A stretch of 21,125 bases of DNA, taken from NCBI GenBank assembly GCA_964400495.1, contig CAYNTS010000039.1:1-21125 (forward strand), written 5' to 3'. The translations under genes were made by a program, and so were the position numbers. Under the pieces are notes generated by a model. The model did not search any database. It saw nothing but the letters and a program-made list of their open reading frames with translations, and had not been told where the DNA came from. This stretch comes from CAYNTS01 sp964400495. Lineage in GTDB: Bacteria; Fidelibacterota; Marinisomatia; SCGC-AAA003-L08; D37C17. Positions 8,201 to 15,298 of the stretch are shown here, piece by piece. Within the stretch, counting starts at the first letter, position 1. Each line of letters begins with the position of its first letter.

Positions 8201-8317
8201 ATGTGATGACTGAATATATTTCCAATTAAATTCATCATACTGGACAATATTTTTCCCAAATTGACCAAAACCAATTGAAAAGCAAGTGAGTAAAACAGCG
8301 ATTTTAAAATATTTCAT
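5270..8317 (-). CDS. Exported peptidase MA-like metalloprotease fused to TolB-like propeller and outer-membrane beta-barrel
   Basis: The 1015-residue product has a signal peptide (MKYFKIAVLLTCFSIGFG, likely cut near residue 18-19). Residues about 30-265 form a zinc metallopeptidase domain of the MA superfamily (gluzincin type): HELVH at 131-135 plus the third ligand E165 in GWMNEGLAEYLA. Residues about 285-565 hold roughly six TolB/PD40-like blades, for example ITWSPDNKHIAFAAKSG, VSWHPNGNSLIFISDRE and YPCYSSDGETIAYIYDE. Residues about 640-1015 look like an Omp85/BamA-type barrel (FRLGGTPWIF, LRLPFLLYYFP, FFTDFGVAW), ending in YLTIGLDF, a C-terminal aromatic beta-signal for outer-membrane insertion. 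I infer an outer-membrane protein with a periplasmic or surface protease and propeller; its substrate is unknown. It lies between an SDR gene (118 bp upstream) and DUF1761. Confidence 0.85.
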   Translation of the reverse strand: MKYFKIAVLLTCFSIGFGQFGKNIVQYDEFNWKYIQSSHFDIYYYDPGLAHAEFVASEAEKAYLHIADLIGWRLKNRVAIIVYNSHNDFQQTNVVSSYMVEGIGGVTELFKNRVVIPFDGSQKEFRHVIHHELVHAFINDGVYGGNYNAMVQNPNRVMIPGWMNEGLAEYLATRWDTNSDMWLRDLTINGREIPSIQLLNGYLAYRGGQSVWKFITQKWGEESIAEIFYRIKESRSIEKGFKRALSIDLETLNEQWQQYLKEVYWPDISFRRHIADEFQQLTDHVKLENSYNIAPAISPNGSQIAMFSNKSGTMGLYLISAEDGHFIKQIIKGERNGEFEELHILKPGITWSPDNKHIAFAAKSGKSDALFIVNCNNGDKQKYRFEMEGIFRPTWNPIKNEIAFIGNDGMASDIYIFEVDTKSLTNITNDVFSDDQVSWHPNGNSLIFISDREDVLHIGMKRLPNNHNPDQIDIYTLNIETNNMNRISKTDFTESYPCYSSDGETIAYIYDETGVKNIYLLHNGKSQPITNTITGITQLSWNGDDSQLIFTGFYKSGYDIFTLSNPLEKLNNDIKIENSKWISEGEMPSILREEKVKPQIETNQYKNYVFDRFAQNDKPKKEEIVELDKSSFTDSTGSFISRTYKTKFSLDLAQAMLSFDSNYGGQGMGYFMFSDMLGNHRILLATEMEVNFKTSDYLIRYQFLPNKTDWDVSLYHYAYEYLSSNALYLYQNLGTDIKLQRPFSKFHRIEGGLEVNHLSTNVFTAIDEEGNLYEDPNLAESINVTIPSIKYIWDNTLWSYMYPVSGFRIYAKQKIAPKMGNDGLSFQSFTFDARKYASLGNGISLAGRIFGGKSWGDDPRQFRLGGTPWIFSNNSSLIASNVSNDESVDLFLSEYVMPLRGYQIASKLGEHVALVNLELRLPFLLYYFPTIKYLGQINGVFFTDFGVAWNDTYPEFWDETSWNENISEGWIMSYGFGPRFIFLGLPWQLDYAWQYNPHKGTISSRQWYLTIGLDF

Positions 8318-8435
8318 AACGGATTAAATAGCTTCCTACATTAAAAGTTCAACCTTTTTCAAGCCGTAAGGTAATAATAATCTGTTATTGAATAATAGAG
8401 GAAAGGGGGAAATTTAGTTTTAGAAAAAAGTTACT

Positions 8436-9212
8436 CTATCCTGTAATATCTTCACCACCATCGGCGCGAATGGTATTTCCGGTTAGCCATGTATTTTCAG
8501 ATAATCCAAGCATAGCAATTACTTTTGCAACATCTTCTGGAACGGTTAATCTGCCTGCAGGATTTACACTTATTGCGTGTTCAATCATTCCTTCATTACC
8601 AGGGATTTTTCTAAGAGCAGGCGTGTCAGTGACCCCTGCTTGTAATGCATTTGAAGCAATGCCATGTTCAGAAAACTCAAAAGCCAGTTGTCTGCAATAA
8701 GATTCTAAAGATGCCTTGGCTGCTGATACAGCTCCGTACGCTTTCCATTGTCTATGTCCACCGGAACTTGTCATCCCAAAAATTTGACTACCTTTTTGAA
8801 GCAGACCTGCAAAAAATAGGTCTTGTGCCCAATATACAATACTGCTTGCCATCACATCTAATGTCATTTCAATTTGGCGTTGTTGTAAAGACGAAGAATG
8901 GTTGTTACTCAAAATAGGTTTTAATGCTCCAAATGCCAAAGAATGCATCAATATTTTTACACGCACATTCCCCAATGACTTTAGTTCGTCAATCACAGCC
9001 GACCTTTTATCTGCATCCGTTGCACTCATATTGTTAAAAACAACCTGTACACCTTCATTTTTTAACTCAGATTTTAATGCATCAATGCGTTCCATTGCAC
9101 CACGTCTATCAAGGTGAATGCCATAGATGTTGATTCCCTTTTTTGCAAGTTCACGTGCAGTTGCCTCTCCAAATCCACTAGATGACCCTAAAATTAATGC
9201 CCAATCAGACAT
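8436..9212 (-). CDS. Short-chain dehydrogenase/reductase, enoyl-ACP-reductase-like
   Basis: The 258-residue product has a Rossmann-fold SDR layout. The nucleotide-binding glycine motif is GSSSGFG at 9-15. The catalytic pair is Y159 and K166 (YGAVSAAK), a Tyr-six residues-Lys spacing typical of FabI/FabL-type enoyl-ACP reductases rather than the usual three-residue gap. HSLAFGALKP at 90-99 resembles the HSIAFA stretch of FabI, and the C-terminus has LTGNTIRADGG. The likely role is NAD(P)H-dependent reduction in fatty acid elongation or a related enoyl substrate; other SDR substrates are possible. ATG 9212 is preceded by GAAAGGGG, a strong Shine-Dalgarno identical to that of doxX. The stop is TAG. 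It lies 69 bp after topA on the same strand. Confidence 0.8.
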   Translation of the reverse strand: MSDWALILGSSSGFGEATARELAKKGINIYGIHLDRRGAMERIDALKSELKNEGVQVVFNNMSATDADKRSAVIDELKSLGNVRVKILMHSLAFGALKPILSNNHSSSLQQRQIEMTLDVMASSIVYWAQDLFFAGLLQKGSQIFGMTSSGGHRQWKAYGAVSAAKASLESYCRQLAFEFSEHGIASNALQAGVTDTPALRKIPGNEGMIEHAISVNPAGRLTVPEDVAKVIAMLGLSENTWLTGNTIRADGGEDITG

Positions 9213-9281
9213 ATTGCCCCTTTCTAACCAATAATTATCTCTAAAATTTAGAAAATCAAACTATAGTAAAAATAAACAAAA

Positions 9282-11762
9282 TTATTTTTTTCGTTTTTTA
9301 AATTTCCTCTTTGATGGACCTTTTGCTTTTTTCTCTTCAATTAATTGCTTTGCAACGTCTAAAGTTACTTCTTCATGCGAAAGTGCTTTTGGGAGTGTTG
9401 CATTAATTTTTCCATCGGTTACATACGCACCATATCGACCATCTTTTAATTGAATACCCTTACCCAATTCTTTGAGAACTGAAGTCGCTTTTTTCTTGTC
9501 TGCTTTTAACAAATTAATTGCTTGGTCTTCTGAAATTTCTAACAAATTTATTTCACTTGGAATGGATCTTGTTTCTTTTCCACACCGAATATATGGTCCA
9601 AATTTACCAATATCTTTTGTTATATCCTGATTTTCCCACGTACCAATATTACTTGGTAAAGCTATCAATGCCATTGCTATTTCTGGAGTAACATCTTTTT
9701 CAGTCATTCCAGGCAGAAGTGATTTCATTTTTTTACCTGATTGCACATACGGACCAAAACGCCCATTTTTTAGTAATACAGGTTCGCCGGCATCCTCAAA
9801 TGTTCCCATTTCAATAGGACCAGCTTCTTTTTTCTCAATTAACTCCTTAATGGCTCCATTCATTATTTCACTTGGCGGGATAGCATCATCGAGAGTAATA
9901 CGTGTACCGTCTTTGTCGGCATAAATACCGTATCGACCAATTCTAATTTCAGAGGATTTTCCATCATCACAATTGACAGTCATAATTAAACGTGAAATAT
10001 TTTTATCAAATTCTTGTTCTAATTTTTTTGAGAGACCATCATGTTTGTCTGTACCAAAATAGAAATTATTTAAGTATTCAATATAATCAACTTTACCTAA
10101 CGAAATATCATCCAATGAATCTTCCATATCTGATGTGTATTGTAGGTTAACTAAATCCACAAAGTAGGTTTCTAAAAATTGAACAACAGCGTATCCGGTA
10201 AATGTTGGAATTAATGTTCCTTTCACCCAGTTTACATACCCTTTATCTTGGATTCGTTTCATAATACTTGCATAGGTTGAAGGTCTTCCTATTCCCAACG
10301 CTTCCATTTCTTTAACAAGTGAGGCTTCAGTATATCGTGGGGCAGGTTTAGTGAAATGTTGTTTGGTGTTAAACTCAGACCCATTTACGGATTGCCCGTT
10401 TGAAAGTGGGGGAAGTATAGATTCCATATTATCAAGTTGACTATTTGGGTCATCAGAACCTTCAACATATACTTTTAAGAATCCAGGAAACACAATAACC
10501 TTTCCTTTTGCTTCAAAAATATGAGTTCCATCTGAAATTGTGACCGTTGTTTTTTCAAGTTGAGCAGAACTCATTTGGGATGCAAGAGTACGTTTCCAAA
10601 TTAAATTATATAATTTCCACTCATTGTCACTTAATTTTGTTTTAAGTGCGTCAGGGTGTTTAAATGTTGACCCTGCTGGACGAATTGCTTCATGTGCTTC
10701 TTGTGCATTCTTCGCCTTGCTTTTATAAATTCTTGGAGAAGAAGGCATAAATTTTTCACCATACAATTCAGTAATTTCCTTGCGAGATGCAACAATTGCT
10801 TCATTGGACAAATTCACAGAATCTGTTCTCATATATGTGATAAATCCATTTTCATATAAACTTTGTGCAGTACGCATTACCAGTTGTGAACTCATTCTAA
10901 GCTTTCGGATGCCTTCTTGCTGAAGAGTTGACGTAATAAATGGTGCATACGGATGTTGCTTCGCTGGCTTTTTTTCGAGAGATTTTATCGTCCATTTTTT
11001 AGTTAATAAACTTGCAGATAATGTTTCGGCACTCTCTTGATTTAAAACAACAGTATTCTTTTTGTTCAGTTCACCAGTTGTTTTATCAAACGCATTTCCT
11101 GTTGCAACTCGGTCATCACCAATAAATGTTAGTTTGGCTAAAAATGGATTTTCTTTTTCTGCATTGAAGTTACCAGTGATACTCCAATATTCACTTTGTT
11201 TAAATTTTGCCCGTTCTCGCTCTCTATCTACTAAAATTTTAACAGCGGGACTTTGCACTCTACCTGCTGACAATCCACCCTTTACATTAAACCATAACGT
11301 TTCAGAAACCTTAAAGCCATAGATCCGGTCTAAAAATCTACGTGCTTCTTGTGCACTTACAAGAGACATATCCATATCGCGAGTATTGTTAAATGCATCC
11401 AAGATTGCAGTTTTTGTTATTTCATTAAATACCAAACGTTTTATTGGAATTTTTGGTTTTAACAGGTCAATCAAGTGCCATGCAATAGCCTCACCTTCGC
11501 GGTCGGGGTCAGTTGCAAGGTATAGTTCATCTGCAGATTTTAAGACTGATTTTAAATGAGAAACCACCTTTTTACTATCAGATTGAACCACATAGGTTGG
11601 TTTAAAATTATTATCAACATCTATTCCTAAATCTTTTTTTGCGAGGTCACGGATATGTCCAACTGAAGCCTCAATTTCATATCCTTCACCTAAAAATTTC
11701 TTTAATGTTTTTATCTTTGAGGGTGACTCAACGATAACAAGTTTTGTATTTTTCGTTTCCAT
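9282..11762 (-). CDS. topA: DNA topoisomerase I
   Basis: The 826-residue product is a type IA topoisomerase that relaxes negative supercoils through a 5'-phosphotyrosine intermediate. The Toprim domain carries the acidic residues E12 in IVESPSK and D85/D87 in TDPDREGEAIAWH; SAGRVQSPAVK lies at 165-175. The active-site tyrosine is Y310 in FITYMRTDS. The C-terminus lacks Cys4 zinc fingers and instead has four Toprim-C repeats (GRYGIYADKDG, GRFGPYVQSGKK, GKFGPYIRCGKE, GRYGAYVTDGK), then a basic tail (KKRKFKKRKK) as in many FCB and other bacteria. Length is normal. It starts at ATG 11762, with no clear Shine-Dalgarno, in a 98-bp divergent gap shared with the DUF2797 gene, and is first of a possible four-gene - strand run. 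Confidence 0.97.
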   Translation of the reverse strand: METKNTKLVIVESPSKIKTLKKFLGEGYEIEASVGHIRDLAKKDLGIDVDNNFKPTYVVQSDSKKVVSHLKSVLKSADELYLATDPDREGEAIAWHLIDLLKPKIPIKRLVFNEITKTAILDAFNNTRDMDMSLVSAQEARRFLDRIYGFKVSETLWFNVKGGLSAGRVQSPAVKILVDRERERAKFKQSEYWSITGNFNAEKENPFLAKLTFIGDDRVATGNAFDKTTGELNKKNTVVLNQESAETLSASLLTKKWTIKSLEKKPAKQHPYAPFITSTLQQEGIRKLRMSSQLVMRTAQSLYENGFITYMRTDSVNLSNEAIVASRKEITELYGEKFMPSSPRIYKSKAKNAQEAHEAIRPAGSTFKHPDALKTKLSDNEWKLYNLIWKRTLASQMSSAQLEKTTVTISDGTHIFEAKGKVIVFPGFLKVYVEGSDDPNSQLDNMESILPPLSNGQSVNGSEFNTKQHFTKPAPRYTEASLVKEMEALGIGRPSTYASIMKRIQDKGYVNWVKGTLIPTFTGYAVVQFLETYFVDLVNLQYTSDMEDSLDDISLGKVDYIEYLNNFYFGTDKHDGLSKKLEQEFDKNISRLIMTVNCDDGKSSEIRIGRYGIYADKDGTRITLDDAIPPSEIMNGAIKELIEKKEAGPIEMGTFEDAGEPVLLKNGRFGPYVQSGKKMKSLLPGMTEKDVTPEIAMALIALPSNIGTWENQDITKDIGKFGPYIRCGKETRSIPSEINLLEISEDQAINLLKADKKKATSVLKELGKGIQLKDGRYGAYVTDGKINATLPKALSHEEVTLDVAKQLIEEKKAKGPSKRKFKKRKK

Positions 11763-11860
11763 ATTTTTTAATTTAATGCCAACTCATTCAAACAATCCAA
11801 AACAAATTATTATTTATTTTCAAATTGTTGTACATTAGCTTAGACATGTAATTTGACCGC

Positions 11861-12658
11861 ATGATTTTCACTGGCACTATTGAAAAAATGATATCTACAT
11901 TGAACATACCAGTTCAATATGAATTACCTATTGATAACGAATGTTTGCCTATGAATGATTTTATAGGAAAATACATTGATTTTACATTTTTAGATGAAAT
12001 ATTTTGTATTGGGTGTGGTCGAAAAACATCGCGTTCATTTGCTCAAGGGTATTGTTTTCCCTGTTTACAAAATGCTCCTGAAACATCTGAGTGTATTTTA
12101 CGCCCTGAACTATGCCAAGCACATGAAGGTATTTCTCGAGATATGGAATGGTCAGAACATCATTGTTTGCAACCCCACTTTGTATATTTAGCAATTAGTA
12201 GTGGACTAAAAGTTGGGGTGACTCGCAATACTCAAATTCCAACCCGATGGATAGACCAAGGGGCAAGCCATGCCATCAGGTTAGCTGAAACTCCTAATCG
12301 ATATACTGCAGGTCTTATTGAAGTAGTATTAAAAAAGGAAGTTTCTGATAGAACAAACTGGCAACGGATGTTGAAAAATCAAATACCGGAGAATATAGAT
12401 TTGCGTGCTGAAAAAAAGAGATTACTTCAATATTTAGCACCCGAATTACAATATTATACTTCCCAAGATGATACTATAACAAATATTTTATATCCCGTTA
12501 ATGATTTCCCCACAAAAGTTAAAAGTGTGGGGTTTGATAAACTTTCAGAAATTTCAGGTCGATTGTGGGGTATTAAAGGTCAATATTTAATGTTTGATGA
12601 TGGATGCGTATTGAATATCAGAAAACACAATGGATATAATATTAAATTTGAATGTTAA
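11861..12658 (+). CDS. DUF2797 zinc-ribbon protein
   Basis: The 265-residue product matches the DUF2797 family over its whole length. A beta-rich N-terminus is followed by a zinc ribbon, CIGC at 49-52 and CFPC at 65-68. A central domain reads FVYLAISSGLKVGVTR and PTRWIDQGA at about 107-135, then AGLIEVVLKK. The VYL/VGVTR/R/E pattern resembles GIY-YIG nuclease-fold modules; this is my inference and no catalytic activity is shown. The C-terminal part (FPTKVKSVGFDK, GIKGQYLMFDDG) is a conserved beta domain of the family. The function is unknown. ATG 11861 matches the usual family start. A TTGTTG (11825-11830) and TGTAAT (11847-11852) pair with a 16-bp spacer is a weak promoter candidate. The next gene begins 7 bp downstream, so the two are probably cotranscribed. 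Confidence 0.88.
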   Translation: MIFTGTIEKMISTLNIPVQYELPIDNECLPMNDFIGKYIDFTFLDEIFCIGCGRKTSRSFAQGYCFPCLQNAPETSECILRPELCQAHEGISRDMEWSEHHCLQPHFVYLAISSGLKVGVTRNTQIPTRWIDQGASHAIRLAETPNRYTAGLIEVVLKKEVSDRTNWQRMLKNQIPENIDLRAEKKRLLQYLAPELQYYTSQDDTITNILYPVNDFPTKVKSVGFDKLSEISGRLWGIKGQYLMFDDGCVLNIRKHNGYNIKFEC

Positions 12659-12665
12659 TGATTTT

Positions 12666-13553
12666 ATGAAGATACTAGTTTCAAAGTTACCGAAAAATCC
12701 ATGGTGGGGATTGGGAACTCCATCTTACGAAAACAACCCAGCCATGAAGGAAGGAATTGTTCCAAATCAGATAGTTTGCAAAGAGGAAATAATAAGCTTT
12801 CATGATATATTGAAATTATTACCAACACACCTTGAAGTAATTGATTTCCCAAATTCATTAGATGGAAATACTAAAACCACTCAAAAACATGATTTTATTT
12901 TTGTGCGAGATTTATTTATAAGTAATCAAAAAGGTGATATTGTTATTTCTAAATTTCGTGAAACTGAGCGCCAAGTTGAAGCTGAAATTATGAGTGAATA
13001 TTTGACTAATTTAGGATTTAATATTCAGAGATTACCTCAAAACTTAAACTGTTTTGCCGAGGGTGGTGAATTTTATTTTGCTCCAAATGAATCCATTTTA
13101 TTTAGTGGTTTGAGTAGAAATAGTATTTTAGGTGCAGAAAAAACGGCAGAATTATTGAATGCAAAAGAATTGGTGCTCATAGAGTCAAATGCATTCCATG
13201 TTGATACTATATTTTCCCCTATTTTGGATGGAAATTCTCATTTATGTGGACTCATTGCCTGTTTAGAATTAATTTCAGATCAATCAGTTAATAATTTAAA
13301 TAATATTACAACAAAATATAATATTCAATTAATAGATATTCTACCAGAAGATGCAATTGGGTTTGAGAAAAATCTGGGTGAATTTTCTGTAAATTGCTTG
13401 CCAATTCCTGGACATTTAATTGGCCCATCACCATTTGTAACGCAAGGCGTATCTCAACAAATTAAAGAACTTGGAGTTCAACATCATGTTGTAGGATTAA
13501 CACAGTTTAAGTTAAGTGGTGGAGCAGTACATTGTTTGACGAATGAATTGTAA
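12666..13553 (+). CDS. DDAH/arginine deiminase-fold amidinohydrolase-like protein
   Basis: The product has 295 residues. It carries the landmarks of the guanidine-modifying pentein family (DDAH, arginine deiminase, amidinotransferase): FVRDLFI at 79-85, AEGGEF at 131-136, the histidine motif AFHVDT with H178, and the C-terminal nucleophile motif SGGAVHCLTNE with C290. Cys, His and acidic residues needed for covalent catalysis are all present, so it should hydrolyse or transfer an amidino group from arginine, a methylated arginine or a similar compound; the substrate is not determined. ATG 12666 is chosen because the family begins with a strand such as MKILVSKLP; the in-frame ATG 12630 would overlap DUF2797 by 29 bp and add a nonconserved tail. 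It follows DUF2797 by 7 bp and converges on the amidohydrolase gene. Confidence 0.85.
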   Translation: MKILVSKLPKNPWWGLGTPSYENNPAMKEGIVPNQIVCKEEIISFHDILKLLPTHLEVIDFPNSLDGNTKTTQKHDFIFVRDLFISNQKGDIVISKFRETERQVEAEIMSEYLTNLGFNIQRLPQNLNCFAEGGEFYFAPNESILFSGLSRNSILGAEKTAELLNAKELVLIESNAFHVDTIFSPILDGNSHLCGLIACLELISDQSVNNLNNITTKYNIQLIDILPEDAIGFEKNLGEFSVNCLPIPGHLIGPSPFVTQGVSQQIKELGVQHHVVGLTQFKLSGGAVHCLTNEL

Positions 13554-13575
13554 TTAAATATAAATTTCAAAATGC

Positions 13576-13617
13576 AAAGTAGTTTTAGAATTTATTGCTA
13601 AGTAAACAAACTACTTT
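13576..13617. terminator. Possible bidirectional terminator between convergent genes
   Basis: AAAGTAGTTT (13576-13585) and AAACTACTTT (13608-13617) form a perfect 10-bp inverted repeat with a 22-nt loop, in the 70-bp gap between two convergent stop codons. The position is right for a shared terminator, but the stem is AT-rich, the loop is long and no strong T tract follows. Confidence 0.35.
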
Positions 13618-13623
13618 CTCCAA

Positions 13624-15168
13624 TTATTTAGCAAATACTATTTTTCCATTTACAATAGTATAAAGAATTTCAGTATTTAAAATTTCCAACTCGCTACATT
13701 GGGTAATATCATTGGACAAGATTGTAAAATCTGCATCAAATCCTGGTTTTATTTTCCCGCGTCTATTTTCAGTAAATTCACCATAGGCTGCCCAAGTGGT
13801 AAACATTTTTAATGCGTTTATTCGGGAGACATTTTCTTGTGATTGCCATCCATTTTCTGGAAGTCCATCGTGATTTTTACGGGTTACTGCTGAATAAAAT
13901 TCAAATAGTGGATTACCATCTTCAATTGGGCAATCCGATCCTCCCGGTATTTTCACACCATCATTAATAAATGTTTGCCAACGAGAAATTTCATGTAAGC
14001 GATGACTTCCTAATCGTTTTTTTAACCAAGGCATATCACTCGTGCAATGTGTTGGTTGCATAGATGGAATTATATTTGATTTTTTGAATTTTGAAATATC
14101 ATCATTATGAACCATTTGTGCATGTTCAATTCTCCACCGGTGATTATTTTTTCCACCTAAAATATCAGAATATACATCTAGTACTAACCTGTTTGTTCTA
14201 TCGCCAATTGCATGGGTGCATAGTTGGAATCCAGCCACATAACACCGTTGTGCAAATTTTTTAAATTCATCCTTAGATTTTAAGATTAACCCAGAATTTC
14301 TATCATCATCGCTGTATGGTTCTAATAGTGCTGCTCCCCGACTACCAAGTGCACCATCCATAAATATTTTCACTGTGCGAATGGTGTAAAAATCTGAAAC
14401 GAGGTGCCCATTTTTAAAAAAATTGGTTAATAAAGTTTCATCATTATTTGCCAACATTCCATATACCCGAACAGATAATCTGTCTTCATTAATTACAGCA
14501 GTTATTCCTTCAATTATATCTACATCTTGCCATGCATCGTGGACATTAGCAATTCCCATTGAAACTAACTTTTGTGACGCATTTTTAATCCATCGTTGGA
14601 TATCTTCACTTGAATCTTTTGGAATTATTTTACTGATTGGGTTCATTGCATTATCAATTAAAATGCATTTATTAATTATTTCACCACCCTCTGGACAATT
14701 ATCTACATTTAAACAGCCCAACTTTATTGCTAAGTCATTAACCCATGCTGAATGTCCATCAATACGAGTTAAAATTACAGGGTGATTTGGAGAAATTTTG
14801 TTTAAGATATTTTGATCAGGAAAATTTTGGTTATTCCATTGTGTTTGATTCCATCCAAAACCTTGAATCCATGTACCTTCGGGTAATATTTTGGTTTGTT
14901 GGAGAACTAATTCTGCTACATCTTCTGCCGATTGTGCATCTTTTAATTGTAAAAATTCCATGCGTTTACCCAAATTAGTTAGGTGCATGTGTGCATCCAC
15001 AAAACCTGGGATTATAGTTGCACCTTTACAATCAATTGTTTTGAATGAATTATCAACAGAATTTATTGCATTTATTTTTCCATTATTAACCGAAATTGAG
15101 TGTGCAATTGGATTGGATTCATCCAAAGTAATAATATGCGCATTAATAAGATTAAGCGATTGACCCAT
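13624..15168 (-). CDS. Amidohydrolase family 3 (YtcJ-like) metal-dependent hydrolase
   Basis: The 514-residue product belongs to the amidohydrolase superfamily, YtcJ/NfdA-like group. A composite N-terminal beta domain (INAHIITLDE) leads into the barrel with the first metal motif GFVDAHMHL (H60, H62). Further signatures are DGHSAWVN, KIFMDGALGSRGAALLEPY, THAIGDRTNRLVLD with its histidine, RWRIEHAQMV with the second, and GSDCPIEDGNPL with the catalytic aspartate. The C-terminal strand reads IKPGFDADFTILSNDI and ends with IVNGKIVFA. Known relatives hydrolyse N-substituted formamides or similar amides; the substrate here is not predictable. No signal peptide, so cytoplasmic. It starts at ATG 15168 with weak ribosome-binding context, is monocistronic, diverges from proS and converges with the DDAH-like gene. 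Confidence 0.9.
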   Translation of the reverse strand: MGQSLNLINAHIITLDESNPIAHSISVNNGKINAINSVDNSFKTIDCKGATIIPGFVDAHMHLTNLGKRMEFLQLKDAQSAEDVAELVLQQTKILPEGTWIQGFGWNQTQWNNQNFPDQNILNKISPNHPVILTRIDGHSAWVNDLAIKLGCLNVDNCPEGGEIINKCILIDNAMNPISKIIPKDSSEDIQRWIKNASQKLVSMGIANVHDAWQDVDIIEGITAVINEDRLSVRVYGMLANNDETLLTNFFKNGHLVSDFYTIRTVKIFMDGALGSRGAALLEPYSDDDRNSGLILKSKDEFKKFAQRCYVAGFQLCTHAIGDRTNRLVLDVYSDILGGKNNHRWRIEHAQMVHNDDISKFKKSNIIPSMQPTHCTSDMPWLKKRLGSHRLHEISRWQTFINDGVKIPGGSDCPIEDGNPLFEFYSAVTRKNHDGLPENGWQSQENVSRINALKMFTTWAAYGEFTENRRGKIKPGFDADFTILSNDITQCSELEILNTEILYTIVNGKIVFAK

Positions 15169-15268
15169 GCTAAAATTTAAAGGTGAATGACTGAATTCTA
15201 AAATTAATACCTAAACTTTATTATCTTATGTTCGAAATCAGGGGTAATCGTATTAAATTTGCTCTCTG

Positions 15269-15274
15269 TATAAT
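15269..15274 (+). promoter_or_regulatory. Candidate -10 box upstream of proS
   Basis: A perfect TATAAT lies 24 bp before the proS ATG at 15299 in a 130-bp divergent gap. No convincing TTGACA-like -35 hexamer stands 16-18 bp upstream, so the assignment rests on the -10 box and its position alone. Confidence 0.3.
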
Positions 15275-15298
15275 TAATGAAAAAGGGAAATTGCTTTC

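Noticed and set aside
12630..12665. Longer start for the DDAH-like gene
   Set aside because: It would overlap DUF2797 in another frame and add 12 nonconserved residues; ATG 12666 gives the expected first strand.
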